A stretch of DNA of 64,000 nt from NCBI GenBank assembly GCA_026770025.1, contig JAMXDE010000005.1, positions 1,364,001-1,428,000 of the forward strand, in the 5' to 3' direction. The position numbers and the translations under genes are program-made. Origin of the DNA: Craspedostauros australis (Eukaryota; Bacillariophyta; Bacillariophyceae; Mastogloiales; Achnanthaceae). This document shows positions 1 to 10,633 of the stretch, one piece after another (position 1 is the stretch's first letter; every line of letters starts with the position of its first letter). Under the pieces are notes generated by a model that had not been told where the DNA came from, did no database searches, and was given only the letters and a program-made list of their open reading frames with translations.

Positions 1-695
1 CCTTTGGTTGCCACTGGCTGAAGGTTGGTGGAATTTGCTGCCTCCGTCGACGCTGTTGCTGGCTTTGTTTCTGTCTTTGGCAACGCTTTGACTTCCTGTT
101 CGGATGATCTTGCAACTGCTGCTGCTGCTGGGGCAGTGACTGCCTTCATGGCTGAAGCTGGCGTTGACTTCGCAGTCACATTGAGACTGGCAGATTGGGC
201 TGGCTGCTGTTGGTGTTGGTGTTGCGATTGCACAGCTGCTGTCCGAGCTGGTGCGGATACTGGCGCCGCCGCTGAAGTCGGTGTTCGTGACTGCAGTTGC
301 GCGGCTGCCGCTGATGTTGCTGCCGCTGATGATGCTCCCGATTGCACATCGCCGGAAGGCTTGGAGTCTGCCGCTGCGCTCGCTCCGTTCGTATTGCCTG
401 CTGTGTGTATGGTTGCATGTGCAGTCGCAGCCGTCGACGAAGAGGATGGTGGTGATGTAGATGTAGGCGCAGGCGTAGACATGGATGTAAATGTAGATGC
501 TGACACAGGAGCTGATGTCTGCGGCATTTGTGCTTGCGCTTGTGTTTGGGGTTGCGCGGCGGCGTTTTTGTCGGAGGTGTCGGCTGAATTGGCCGCGCGA
601 TCTGCGCGCGTTCGACTTCGGCGGGACACGCTATTGTTTGACGGCCCAGCACCATCGTTTTCAGGCCGTTTGCGCTTGTTTCTCGTGGAAGACAT
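1..695 (-). CDS. Low-complexity Ala/Ser/Thr/Gln-rich protein, N-terminal part (partial, off left edge)
   Basis: The minus strand is open from an ATG at 695 to the window edge, 231 codons without a stop. The first ~35 residues are basic with nuclear-localisation-like clusters (NKRKRPE, then SRRSRTRADR). The rest is a disordered Ala/Ser/Thr/Pro/Gln tract with no recognisable domain. A nuclear or chromatin-associated protein is an inference from the basic head and the composition alone. The opposite strand is also open over this stretch, but its translation is Cys/Val/Ala-rich and looks like a complement artefact. The start was chosen as the first ATG opening the uninterrupted frame. The functional domain, if any, lies outside the window. 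Confidence 0.55.
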   Translation of the reverse strand, partial: MSSTRNKRKRPENDGAGPSNNSVSRRSRTRADRAANSADTSDKNAAAQPQTQAQAQMPQTSAPVSASTFTSMSTPAPTSTSPPSSSSTAATAHATIHTAGNTNGASAAADSKPSGDVQSGASSAAATSAAAAQLQSRTPTSAAAPVSAPARTAAVQSQHQHQQQPAQSASLNVTAKSTPASAMKAVTAPAAAAVARSSEQEVKALPKTETKPATASTEAANSTNLQPVATK

Positions 696-1730
696 CCCTC
701 AGATGCTGCTCCGATACGGTGCCTCAATCATGTGCGGTGGCTTGTGTTGGGGGGAGCTGTTGATGGCTCGTCTTGGGATGTATTATGTTATATTTGGTTA
801 TGCTCTATTGTATTTGGTTGCACCTGGGTGTATCTGGGATCCTTGCTGCTGTGCTGGGGTTGCTTGCTTCTTGATCGCAGGGATACGAATCGAGACAAGA
901 CAAAAAGAGAGGCAACAAGGAGGAGGAGGAAGGCAAAAGGGAAGAGGAGAGAGCTGCCCTCTTGTTCTATTGATTACTGCCGTTGCTGCTGTTGCTGTTG
1001 TTGTCGTGGGCTGATTTCTTGTTTCTCTTCGTGGCTCCTTCGTCTTCGTGTTGTTGTTGCTGCCCCTTGTTTGTTGCAAGTTTTGCTTCACTCTCCTTTG
1101 TTTCTTGGCGTCCCGCTCTCTGTTTGCTGCTCTTCGCCTACGTGTCGTCTCCTTGTCGCAGCTCCAGACGGACAAAGCCGATGGTTCTGGCGTGGCGCCA
1201 AAATTGTGGCTGTGTGAGCAGGAACGCAGTCTGTCCGGTTGTGCGTGTTTTTTGGGACCATAAGTGGCATGATTTCAGTGCTTTTGATTGGTCAACACTG
1301 ATTGGATGATAATCACTTGTAAACCGTGTCATTTAGCGCATGCGAACGCTACGCTGTCGCTGCGGACACTCGTGCGATCTATCCAGTCCAACCCATGATC
1401 CGGACATCGCCAGCCTCACAAATTCAAAATCCAAACCCAGATCCAAAATCAGAACCAGAACCAAAGCGAAAAAGCAGATGATTGGAGTCAGCACGCAAAG
1501 AGAACCAGGTAACGGCTACGAGGTATCATATGTGCGAGTATGGTTGAGAGATGAAGAGATGATCACTGATTGCACCACACAGTAGATCGATACCATAATA
1601 GCAGGTTTGCATTGCAGGTCCTGCTCACAGTCCTATCAACCAATACGTGTGAGAAACCCGGCACGTTTGCCTTCCCCCTCAGCAAAGGCATACTCCCCGG
1701 TCGTCGTCATCATATCTCTTTTGAATATCC
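696..1730. other. Intergenic, upstream of the left-edge gene
   Basis: This must hold the promoter and leader of the minus-strand gene starting at 695 and the downstream flank of the methyltransferase gene. A G/T-rich stretch (about 980-1110) produces several short open frames of cysteine/leucine-rich composition that do not look coding. No RNA gene or repeat was seen. Confidence 0.5.
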
Positions 1731-3164
1731 TCACTGTGGAGCGAGTGCGAGGATCGCAAGGAGACCTGCCACGGGCTTCCCGCCGTTCTTGCGGATTGTG
1801 GATCGCTTCATCGCCAGCACCGTGAATCCATGCCTGGATGCCAACGTTTCCAGATAGCTCCGCTTGTGCGCGAATCGCGCGTTCGCGTGCAACTTGAACG
1901 GCCGCTCGTCCACAGCCGACTCCTGCATCAGTTCAGTGGAAAAGCAGAAGACTGCGTGCGGTGGGGTCAGCGATCGCGCGGCGCCTTCGAATGTTGCGTC
2001 CAGATCACCGATGTAGACGAACACGTCGCATGCGAAGATCAGATCGTACCGCGTCCGTCCGCTCAAGGCATCGACCACATCACCGACTTGCAACTCGTCG
2101 TAGCATCTCTTTTCCTTGGCCTTGGCGATCATTTCGGGGGACAGGTCGATTCCCACAAGATGGTCGGAAACCACCTCGGCGAATGCCAATCCTGACAATC
2201 CGGTGCCGCAGCCCAGATCCAGCGCTTGCGCTGCTGTGATCGTGGATCCTTGCATTGTCTCGTCCAGCAACTCCCGCAACTTGGTTGGCGTCTGGTAGTT
2301 CAATTTCTCCACTAGCAGCTCATCAAAGTTGGCAGCAAATGTTGAGTACAACCCAACCACGTACTCGGCGGGACACTTTTGTATCGCACCGTCGACGTCG
2401 TTCCCAGTCCCACCACCTGCAATGCCAATCGATCCCATCATGGTCCCCAACCAGAATTTGGCAATTTCTGAATTTTTGCAGCCGTAGGCAATGCATTTTT
2501 CGAAATGGCGCTGCGAGCGCGGTCGGTTGATCACGGAGGGCTCCAATTTGCGAAAGAACAGGCCCAGCCGGTACTCGTACTTGCCGACGAACTCTTTTTG
2601 CGCCGCGTCCATCTCTGACAGCGTCTCGAAGATCTCGAGCAACCCCGCCTTGATGGTCTTGTAGATGTCGTACTCCTGCGTAGATATCTGCTTGCGTGAT
2701 GGATGATTCGAGGAAGTCTTGGATAGTCTGCCATTGCATCGACGTGCGTCTTCGTCTCTTGGCTCTATGAACAACCGGATCCAAAATCCTGTGCGTGGGA
2801 TCATATGCTCTTGTGACCGCTGGATGGCATCGTGCAGTGCCTGCATGCGTTCCTCGTGTTGCGTGGATGCCACCGAAAGTGCCACATACCCGAAGGGACG
2901 ATGCGGCGCCACCTCGATGGAACGTCTGGCAAGTTCTCTGGCTTCCGTGCGTAAGGCATCGTTGCTTGTCAGCTTGGAATGCTCCGTCAATAGCGTTGCC
3001 AACTCTGCGGTAACCTTGCCATTCCTTGGTTTGGATTTCAAGAAGGTTCGTAGCGATGCCTCCTTGCTTTCAAATGTTGTCGGCGCAGCATCTCCGGTGA
3101 CACCCACCGTGATTCCAGTTCCAGTTGCGTCTGCCGTTGCAGTTGAAGTTGCGGAGACGGTCAT
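1731..3164 (-). CDS. TPR-containing SAM-dependent methyltransferase (COG4976-like)
   Basis: Single-exon frame, 477 aa. The N-terminal ~130 residues hold a helical TPR-like region (ARELARRSIEVAPHRPFGY). From about residue 270 the sequence matches the class I methyltransferase family whose predicted members combine TPR with a methylase: YSTFAANFDELLVEKLNY precedes the SAM-binding loop ALDLGCGTGLSG near residues 313-324. It is followed by an acidic strand end (VGIDLSPEMI) and the motif IV region (DLIFACDVFVYIGDL). The substrate is unknown. The family is mainly bacterial, so a bacterial origin is possible but only inferred. A low-quality stretch near residues 135-165 could hide a small intron, but the frame stays open through it. 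Confidence 0.85.
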   Translation of the reverse strand: MTVSATSTATADATGTGITVGVTGDAAPTTFESKEASLRTFLKSKPRNGKVTAELATLLTEHSKLTSNDALRTEARELARRSIEVAPHRPFGYVALSVASTQHEERMQALHDAIQRSQEHMIPRTGFWIRLFIEPRDEDARRCNGRLSKTSSNHPSRKQISTQEYDIYKTIKAGLLEIFETLSEMDAAQKEFVGKYEYRLGLFFRKLEPSVINRPRSQRHFEKCIAYGCKNSEIAKFWLGTMMGSIGIAGGGTGNDVDGAIQKCPAEYVVGLYSTFAANFDELLVEKLNYQTPTKLRELLDETMQGSTITAAQALDLGCGTGLSGLAFAEVVSDHLVGIDLSPEMIAKAKEKRCYDELQVGDVVDALSGRTRYDLIFACDVFVYIGDLDATFEGAARSLTPPHAVFCFSTELMQESAVDERPFKLHANARFAHKRSYLETLASRHGFTVLAMKRSTIRKNGGKPVAGLLAILALAPQ

Positions 3165-4680
3165 GATCGTGTCCTCGTATGCCGATGCTACACGTCAGTT
3201 TCATCGCTATCGCCGTCGCCGTCGCTGCCACGAGGGATCCAACTTCCCCCCAGCTCTCTCCCTCCACTCGTTCATCCATTCACACGCCATCTTCCTCCTC
3301 CTCGGAAGTTGTTTCTTTGGATCGGTCGCAGGAATCGTGTTCGAGTTGACAACCGTGTTCGCTTTTTTCGTTGGATGATGGGATGGGTTATGGGCTTGTC
3401 CGTCAAACAGGATGGTGTGTCCGTTTACGGGAGGCGAGACGTGGACGTTGGATCTTCGCGCCAAAAAACAGTTGCCCGAAAATGGAGAAAACCGCAACTC
3501 CAGATGGAAACGTGCCTGACAGTGTGTGGGCCTCCGTCACGGAAGCGGAACGATCATCCTTTGGGAGCGTCTCTCCTTGGAGGGCACATCTTTGTGTTCA
3601 TGGCTCCACAACTATTGTTCGCAGATCAGCCTATTGGCAGAACGCGGATCATTTCTGCAAGTCTGGACCACGACTGCGCTTGGATCAAAGGCGAACCTGG
3701 CGAAGACAAAAGGACCAGGATAGAATTGGAGCTTGTTCATGTCCAACACCGGAAGGAGCGAATAGACCATTTCCGGCCAATGCCAAAAAGAGCCATTCAA
3801 ATTGCTCTGCCCCACTCTACATCTATTGGCGCAATGCAGTTGGATGGCACACTATAGTAATGCGTACGAAATAGTGGAAGTCCGACGCTCCATCGACCAA
3901 AGAGAAGCGGACGGCAGCTCGGACGACAGGCCAGATGAATTGAGGAGAAGAGCGGAGACAAGGGCCAATGGCGCTCGCTGATCCTGGAGCGGGAAAGTAG
4001 CATGTAATATATAATACAACGCAATCGAGTGTAACAGTGTAGTGTATCCATGGTGTTGGCGGCGGAGATTGTGGCAGCGACAGCGGCGGTCGCTGCGATG
4101 TTCAATATTCCGCCCTCGGTACCATGTGCGTTTTGGTTGCGGAACAAGAGCATAGTGGGACACAGCCAAGGGGCAACTCTGGAGGGAGACTACGCTACGC
4201 GCTAATCCGCAGAAGCGCCCATCGCCGCTGGCAGATGCTTTGCGACATGCATCACCAGTCAAGTGCTCGGCGATGTTCCTGTGTTGGATGATTGGGTGAA
4301 AGGTCGGTATCGAGCGCTTTGGTGCTGCGAATGGGCTTGAGTCATGATGCATAATAGTATAGTCACCTCTTCACTGCTCAATAGTGCGCAATGCCGTGTT
4401 CACAGCCCCCATGCCTCTCTACTCGTGGTCTACACACAATGCGGCGCGGTACAGGATACGAGTACGATCGTGGACTGCTCTATTATGCAACGAAACCATC
4501 TGCTTGGAGTTCTGGAAAGAGATAGCCTGGACCCCTTCTCCTCCCTCGTTGCTCTCCACCATATATGGTAGCTGGGACTGTATATCGCCCTTGAACGGCC
4601 GCTGGTGCAGCTCCTTTGTCAAACGATCTTTTTGAATACATTATTGTCGCAGAGGTGCACGCACGTGGACATAGAGTTGT

Positions 4681-4704
4681 CTCTCTCTCTCTCTCTCTCT
4701 CTCT
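4681..4704. repeat. (CT)12 microsatellite
   Basis: Twelve uninterrupted CT dinucleotides in intergenic DNA. No associated gene signal was seen. Confidence 0.95.
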
Positions 4705-5360
4705 AGATACGACGAGCGTAGCGTCGAATGCTCCAATCAATCTGTCCGTGTCGAGGCGCTGTGGAGAATCAGCGACCAAGACCACATCGGGAAGAAGCGC
4801 TGATACAAACACGAAGCCATCCGCATCGCGCAAATGCCCGAGGTCTCGCCCTCATGTCCATTCCAAAACAACGTTATTCTCTTGGAAAGGCCTAGACTGT
4901 GATGGAAGTGCCCACTCCCCCATACCATAGCTCGTGCACAAAGCAATGCCCATCCTCCACAACGTTGGTTGCAGCCACGAAAGGAAAATCCTTTCGGCGT
5001 TGACGTGATTTCCACGAACAGTTCTTTGGGCTTTCGCTCGGGTCTCGGCCACTGGCGACCGGATTGTTGTCTTTTTTATTCTCGACCATGATGACGATGG
5101 TGACGACATCAACGACGGCGACAACGAAAGAGATAGGCATCGTGGATAGAGTACTGGAATGTCGGAACGCTCGTAGCGGCGCAGAGTACTTGCACCCTCG
5201 CATGCGTGAAGCATGATGTGGCTCATTGCTCTTGCTGCAACCGATCCAGAACAATCATGTGGTGTTTTGCGAATCTGGCTGGTGTCGAGTTGAAAAGCTC
5301 TCGTGATGGTTTTCCGTCACCACCGAACGCTCACAAATTCAGAGCACCATCAAGCAAAAA

Positions 5361-5409
5361 CCAACCAACCAACCAACCAACCAACCAACCAACCAACCAA
5401 CCAACCAAC
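5361..5409. repeat. (CCAA)12 microsatellite
   Basis: About twelve head-to-tail CCAA units, 150-200 nt before the start codon at 5559. The surrounding leader is CA-rich and poor in T, as are other presumed 5' leaders in the window, so it probably lies within the transcribed leader. Confidence 0.95.
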
Positions 5410-5558
5410 GAACACAACAAAACACAACACAGCAAACCAAGCATACCGACTACTATACCTCACAGTAAGAAGAGCAACACCCACACTTGAAGTCATAAAA
5501 TCCACACACACGCTCATTCCACAACAACCTATCATATTCGTACACTACGATAGCAACC

Positions 5559-6794
5559 ATGAACTTCCTCAAACCACGCGCCAACCACAGCCAGCAGCAA
5601 AGATTGCCTCTGCGACAACAACAACAACAAAGCCAAGCAGACGGAACTGGTGGGAAGAAGGTCAGATTCCCACAGCTTGGTCAGTGGAAGAAGGCCGTTC
5701 ACCAGCTCCAGTTCAACTTGGCCTTGAAGCAACTCCGAAAGAAGAAGGCAAGCCGCAGCCAGCGGTCAACCAACAGCCACCGTAGCGACGACGACACGTC
5801 CATAAGCATGAGCATGGCTAGCGATATCTTCTCAACTTCATCGGCAGCCGAAGCAGCAGCAGCAGCGACCGTCGCTGAACGACCACGCATGATTCTCCGC
5901 TTTGCACCCTGCAACGAGGTGTGCGAAACGATATCCCGGCATGATTACACCGAGGAAGAGATCGCCGACTGCTGGTATTCGGCAGAAGAGTACGACCGGA
6001 TCTCATACAAGTACGAACGTCTGTTGCAGAGATGGGAGAATGAGCACGGTCAGCATCATCACCAAAGGCACAACGACGATAGCACCTGCAGCAGCAGCAA
6101 CCATGACTCCGCATCCAGCTCCTCCAAAACACCAACGCAACGAAAGAAAAAGTACTGCATGCGAGGCCTGGAAAAGCTGCTGGGGGCACGCTGGGCGGAG
6201 GTCCACTACAACCGCGATCTAGCATACAGCCTCATCCTCGAAGAGCAGGCAAACCAATGGAAGAATGGCGTCTGCCAGCCGGAAAGAATCGCCAATCTAT
6301 ACCACTTCGAGGTTTCATACGACTGCCAAGAAATCGCGGCAGAGATGGGACGCAAGGATCGCGTTGCCATCAAGTCTTACATCGCCGGCTTCTCCTACGC
6401 GGCGCCAACATCCCCATTCTGCACAGCAACCATAAGAATACCAGCAGCACCAGGAGCACCATCAGCTTCTGCTCCCATCCGCTCCTCAATCGTGAGAGCG
6501 AGAGGATGCGACGAATCCATCACGAACGCAAACCATGCCGCCGCACTAAAGGTCGAAGATGATGACAGGTCGCTGGGTGATTCCACCATCCATTCTATGC
6601 TTAAACACGAATTTGATGAATGTGGCACAGACCAGCCACACAAGGTACGAGTAGAGAATAAGCAAACCAACCCGAATGCCAGGCCCGGAAAGTCGACAGC
6701 ACAGAGCAAGCAGGCTCCATCATTCCCAGGCACGCTCTCCAAGATCTCCAATCACGACTTGCAGCACACAGTCATTTGTAACGCAGCTGCGTAA
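5559..6794 (+). CDS. Uncharacterised protein with diatom-type CWYS/EEY signature
   Basis: 411 aa in one exon, start in context ACCATGA. The N-terminus is Gln-rich and basic, followed by Ser- and Ala-rich linkers. The conserved-looking core begins near residue 110: LRFAPCNEVCETI, then YTEEEIADCWYSAEEYDRI. A second block near 205-265 reads RGLEKLLGARW, then SLILEEQANQWKNG, then IANLYHF. I recognise this two-block layout (a short 'V.F......V' strand, a 'CWYS.EEY' helix, then a 'RGLE...VL.EQ..Q...G' helix) from diatom hypothetical proteins. No biochemical function is known to me. The C-terminal ~130 residues are low complexity. The family assignment rests on remembered motifs, not on a search. 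Confidence 0.75.
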   Translation: MNFLKPRANHSQQQRLPLRQQQQQSQADGTGGKKVRFPQLGQWKKAVHQLQFNLALKQLRKKKASRSQRSTNSHRSDDDTSISMSMASDIFSTSSAAEAAAAATVAERPRMILRFAPCNEVCETISRHDYTEEEIADCWYSAEEYDRISYKYERLLQRWENEHGQHHHQRHNDDSTCSSSNHDSASSSSKTPTQRKKKYCMRGLEKLLGARWAEVHYNRDLAYSLILEEQANQWKNGVCQPERIANLYHFEVSYDCQEIAAEMGRKDRVAIKSYIAGFSYAAPTSPFCTATIRIPAAPGAPSASAPIRSSIVRARGCDESITNANHAAALKVEDDDRSLGDSTIHSMLKHEFDECGTDQPHKVRVENKQTNPNARPGKSTAQSKQAPSFPGTLSKISNHDLQHTVICNAAA

Positions 6795-7376
6795 AGAGAG
6801 GCATGCCAAGAGAAGATGTTGCACATGCTATCCGTGCCAGTGCGAATATTGTATTGTAAAATACATTTAATAGTGTTCTATTCCATATTCCTGTTGTTCC
6901 CTACCTTGTACCGATAACACTTTCAGAACACTATTCCAGTTGCATCGACTTCTACTGTCACAGTGTCAGGTGTCAGGTGTCAGGTGTCAGGTGTCATGTG
7001 TCAAGTGCCGGGTGCAGTCTTCATTAAGCATGGTCAGAGTCTTAACGTATTTAACGAGCTGAAGCTTGGCGACGAGCGTGGCACATAGGCTAACACCGCG
7101 AAAACGCTGCCCTCTATCCTCGTTTCATCCTAGACTTTCGCTCGAAGAACGCGGATTTGTTCTCCGACAAATCACCGAAACTGGAGAAAATGTTCTTCCT
7201 CGGTCACGATGCCAGCAGCACCAAGTTTGCTTCTCTTTGGTGTGGCGGAAGCGCTGACGATGGTGAGTCTTCCTTGGTGCGAAATGATCGTATTGGGACC
7301 ATCAATGCACCGCCAACAACAGCGCAAGGCCACCAATACCTCCCTCATCACAATACGAGTACGCGTAGGCCCCAGC
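6795..7376. other. Intergenic spacer with 7-bp tandem repeat
   Basis: Contains the 3' flank of the preceding gene and the leader of the Nudix gene. A heptamer repeat lies at 6963-7004. An alternative upstream ATG for the Nudix gene is at 7209, and a possible donor GTGAGT is at 7262, so a non-coding or coding first exon may lie here. Confidence 0.5.
6963..7004. repeat. GTGTCAG heptamer tandem repeat, 6 units
   Basis: Four perfect GTGTCAG units, then GTGTCAT and GTGTCAA, followed by degenerate units. It lies just downstream of the gene ending at 6794. Confidence 0.9.
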
Positions 7377-8655
7377 ATGACGAAAGACAGCACCGCGGTG
7401 ATAGTTGCATCCTTCCTGGCAGGCGCGGCCTCGTTGGCCATCGTCAACAAGCTGTTCGCCAAGCGTGAGGACCGCAAGAATGGTACGAGCACGGTTGTGT
7501 TGCATGTGAGCACTCCGCAATGGCTGCCGCTGGTTGTAAAGTTGACAATGACAACGACGATGACAATGACGACAAACGCCCAACTCACCTAACACAAACG
7601 CTCATTGTCGCCATCGTTCCTCACAAATCAACATCACGGCTCACATCAATGGGCGGCGGCAACCAATGACAACAATACTGACGACGACAATGACGACGAC
7701 AATGACAATAGCCGGCGCCATCGTCGAAGGCAATGATCTTTCGCTATTCTACGGCGACGAGAAAGCACTAACGACCATCACGAAATCACGCAAATTCCTG
7801 CCATCCGATCTGTACGGTCGCATGGTGAGGGATTGCGTCATCTGCTGCGTCGATTCCTTGATCGTCCGCGTCAACCCTGCCAAGAACAATCGGAAGGAAT
7901 TTCTTACAGTGCTGCGCGGGACGGAACCTGCCAAGGGCCTTTGGTGGTTGCCTGGCGGACGTCTACTGAAGGTATGTGGATGATTGAAGTGTATTGTGGC
8001 TGTCGTTCCACCGTGGTGCCATCGTTGAACGGCGGCGTGCCGACGATTGGTCAGAGACGGGCACGGATCGCAGCTCCCACTCCTCTTCTTGTCGACTCGC
8101 ACCTTCGTCCGTGGCTCTCTGGTTGCGCGGTTACGAGATAACGCCGTTCCCATGTTGGCAACGCGCTGCCGCATTCAACGTTGTCAGCCCGTGATGCTCT
8201 CTCATTTCTCACTTGAATGCGATGGAAAATCTTCTGGACGCTACTCGTAAACCGACTCTGCGTCTGACTCTGCTCTACCATCTTCGCTCTTTTCGCCACG
8301 ACTACTGCGCGCTGCCAACAAACAGGGTGAGACCTTCTTCGCGGCGGCCACGCGCAAGACCATCCAGGAAACTGGCCTCTCCAAAGTCAAACCAATCCAG
8401 GTACTCGGAGTGTGGAACACCTTCTTCCCGACGTCGCACTGGGATACGGACACGGAAAAGGGCACCCAGACCGTCAACCCAATTGTTCTTGTGGAGCTCG
8501 AAGAGGAGGGCGCAGACATCAAGCTCGATGACACCAGCGAGGAATGGAAGTGGGTCGGTCTGGATCCTGACGAAGCTGCCAAGGAGAATGCCGACAGGTA
8601 CTGCGTGGAAGCACTATTGAGACTCAGAGCATGGAATCCAGGGTACAATCGCTGA
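7377..8655 (+). CDS. Membrane-anchored Nudix hydrolase, GDP-mannose mannosyl hydrolase-like
   Basis: Three exons: 7377-7482, 7712-7971, 8326-8655 (231 aa); both introns are GT-AG and the phases fit (1, then 0). Exon 1 encodes a hydrophobic anchor (AVIVASFLAGAASLAIV). The domain then follows GDP-mannose mannosyl hydrolases: LWWLPGGRLLK, intron, GETFFAAATRKTIQETGL, then LGVWNTFF. The Nudix box is G-x5-E-x7-RKTIQETGL, so the usual RE and EE positions read RK and QE. That departure is typical of the GDP-mannose hydrolase branch, which uses fewer glutamates. The expected reaction is release of mannose from GDP-mannose; membrane location is inferred from exon 1. The 5' end is the least sure part: an ATG at 7209 and a possible donor at 7262 allow other first exons. 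Confidence 0.75.
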
Positions 8656-9145
8656 AGAGGTTTGGCTACAAGGTCTTGATTGCAGCATGTGGGAAGCAAG
8701 GTACCGAACAAAGAGAGGCGAAGGGCGCGAACGAGACAGCAGACTGCAATTGCGGAATCGAATGTTGCAAGTAGACTCTCCTTCCACCAACGGAGAGAGA
8801 GATTTAACTCCTGTTCATGAACAATTGCACTGCCAAACACGCTGAGATGAATTCGATGCCTTCGTTTTGCAAAGACCTAATCGTGTTTTCTTCCACTGGT
8901 TGCCGCGCGAGGAATCTGTTGCACAGAAGTCGCCACAAGATCCACTCGATGCCTGATCAAAGCAATTGCTACATGGTCTGCATGGCATGATTGGGTGACC
9001 ATACTATTATATAATAGTGCATGTACTAATACGACAACACATCAGTCGTATTCCATTCCCTTGCAATATCATACATCATAGAATACATCAGATAACATCA
9101 TAGAGGATCGAAGATAGAGAACGTGGAGGATAGCGCGCTTCCACC
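8656..9145. other. Intergenic, promoter of the APH-like gene
   Basis: No gene seen. A 16-bp perfect palindrome at 9003-9018, AT-rich in its centre, sits about 130 nt before the next start codon. Confidence 0.5.
9003..9018. promoter_or_regulatory. Perfect 16-bp AT-rich palindrome upstream of the APH-like gene
   Basis: ACTATTATATAATAGT reads the same on both strands and includes a TATATAA-like core. Its position ~130 nt before the ATG at 9146 suits a core promoter element or a dimeric binding site. Function is inferred from position only. Confidence 0.3.
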
Positions 9146-10633
9146 ATGCCATCTGCGGACAGGAAGAATGACGACGTCGAGTGCGATGGTGCGAACGCCA
9201 CAGCAGAAGAGGGTCTTCCGCAGCACATCGCCAATGAGCTCGATGAGATTCTGGAGAACCGATACATGATCGATTCCATTCAGCATGCCAAGTCCGCACA
9301 GCAACGCGTGTGGATCCTTCATCTCGCTGAGTCTGGGTCTGTTGCGATCCATCGCGGAAAGGAAGGCAACGTCGCCGCAGCGTTCGATTGGAGGGGCGCG
9401 TTGCAGCGCGGTCGCAACCACATCGTCGTGCGGCAATGGTTGGGTGGATGTCGGTGGTGGAATCTGCATCAGAATGATAACATCGGGCAGCTTGCAAAGG
9501 CCGAGATTCATGGATATCGACAAGCGAGAAGAGCATTTGTTGACACCCAGCGTCAGGCTCAAGATCAAGGAGATCATCTTCGGCCAACATCAATGGCAGC
9601 CGGATGCACCATCGTCATTCCGCAAGTACTGCACTACGAACCATCGAAGAATTGGGCCGTCTTGGAATACGTCGGATCGCAATGCGCAAGATTCGATGAC
9701 GGCGACGTTGCCGTTTGGGATGAATCGTGGCTGAAGGGCATGATTTTGCAACGATACGAATTTGGGTTCGAAGAACCTCATCCGAGGTGGGGCCGCGTGC
9801 CGGTGGATGATGCGTTGGAATATGCTCTAATGGTGCTGCGGGCGTTCATCATTCCATTGCATCGTCGCGTGGTGGCAGCAGCGGCGGCAACGATGGAGGA
9901 AGAACCGGATGATAATGCTAATGATGCGAGCGGTGATGGTGGTCGTGGTGGCGCCGGTGGCATTTGCTTCGCAGACATGGTCCGACTGTACGCAACAACA
10001 GTGGCCGAGAGGTTGAAACCGCACACTGCGATGCTTGCCAAAGAGAACAACAGTTCCACGGTCACGACCGCGATATCCACAACGGCGCTCTCTGCGACAA
10101 CGCCCACAACAATACCAGGCACGATCCTTTCCAACTACGTGGTCAAACTCGAGGAAGCCGTGCATCGGTTGCAGGAGCATTGTTCGATGATATCCAAGCT
10201 ACCGCACGTGCTGGTGCACATGGACCTTCAGCCACAGAACTTGATGTTTGGGCGAGAATCTACGAGCTCAGACTCTGCGGGCATCTTTCTGCATTCTGTG
10301 TTGGATTGGGAAGAAGCGGCATGGGCAGATCCAAGGTTTGAATTGCTGTTGCTTGGCCGGAAGGTTTGCGCGAATTTGGAACAAGCCGAGGCGTTGTGGA
10401 ATACCTACTCACGCGAAATGTGGTCGGTGTCAGCAAATGAGGGCGAAGATCATGAGCTGGGATCAATACGGCCATGGTTGCAGCTCGAGTGCGTCCACAG
10501 CATCACGACGTTGCTGTTGCAATCCTTCGCTTTGCTCAATGGCGGACGCAATCCTTGGGAGAAGAAGAAGGACCTGCTGGGGAAGATTGATCGTGAGTAC
10601 CAGCGGTTGGAGCGGCTGGATGTTGCTTGCTGA
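9146..10633 (+). CDS. Aminoglycoside phosphotransferase/choline kinase-like protein
   Basis: 495 aa in one exon, start in context CACCATGC. The APH/choline-kinase superfamily catalytic loop is visible near residue 355: VHMDLQPQNLMF, matching H-x-D-x4-N. It is followed about 25 residues later by the metal-binding VLDWEEAAWADP. The N-lobe is diverged; I see no clear ATP-binding glycine loop. A Gly/Asp/Asn-rich insert lies near residues 250-275. Likely a small-molecule kinase or a kinase-fold protein of unknown substrate, since family members phosphorylate aminoglycosides, choline, homoserine or fructosamine. Nothing in the neighbourhood indicates which. Confidence 0.8.
   Translation: MPSADRKNDDVECDGANATAEEGLPQHIANELDEILENRYMIDSIQHAKSAQQRVWILHLAESGSVAIHRGKEGNVAAAFDWRGALQRGRNHIVVRQWLGGCRWWNLHQNDNIGQLAKAEIHGYRQARRAFVDTQRQAQDQGDHLRPTSMAAGCTIVIPQVLHYEPSKNWAVLEYVGSQCARFDDGDVAVWDESWLKGMILQRYEFGFEEPHPRWGRVPVDDALEYALMVLRAFIIPLHRRVVAAAAATMEEEPDDNANDASGDGGRGGAGGICFADMVRLYATTVAERLKPHTAMLAKENNSSTVTTAISTTALSATTPTTIPGTILSNYVVKLEEAVHRLQEHCSMISKLPHVLVHMDLQPQNLMFGRESTSSDSAGIFLHSVLDWEEAAWADPRFELLLLGRKVCANLEQAEALWNTYSREMWSVSANEGEDHELGSIRPWLQLECVHSITTLLLQSFALLNGGRNPWEKKKDLLGKIDREYQRLERLDVAC

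Larger units (their letters stand above)
3165..5558. other. Long intergenic region with microsatellites
   Basis: 2.4 kb between a minus-strand gene start and a plus-strand gene start, so it should contain two divergent promoters. Several overlapping open frames of 60-180 codons exist on both strands, but none has a recognisable motif or a convincing composition. It contains the (CT)n run at 4681-4704 and the (CCAA)n run at 5361-5409; the latter lies in the likely 5' leader of the next gene. Confidence 0.5.

Noticed and set aside
25-1014. 330-codon plus-strand open frame
   Set aside because: Antisense to the low-complexity minus gene for most of its length; Cys/Ala/Val-rich composition arises from complementing Gln/Ala/Thr codons.
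5361-5409. Regular short repeats as a possible CRISPR array
   Set aside because: Uninterrupted CCAA units without spacers in a eukaryotic leader; a microsatellite.
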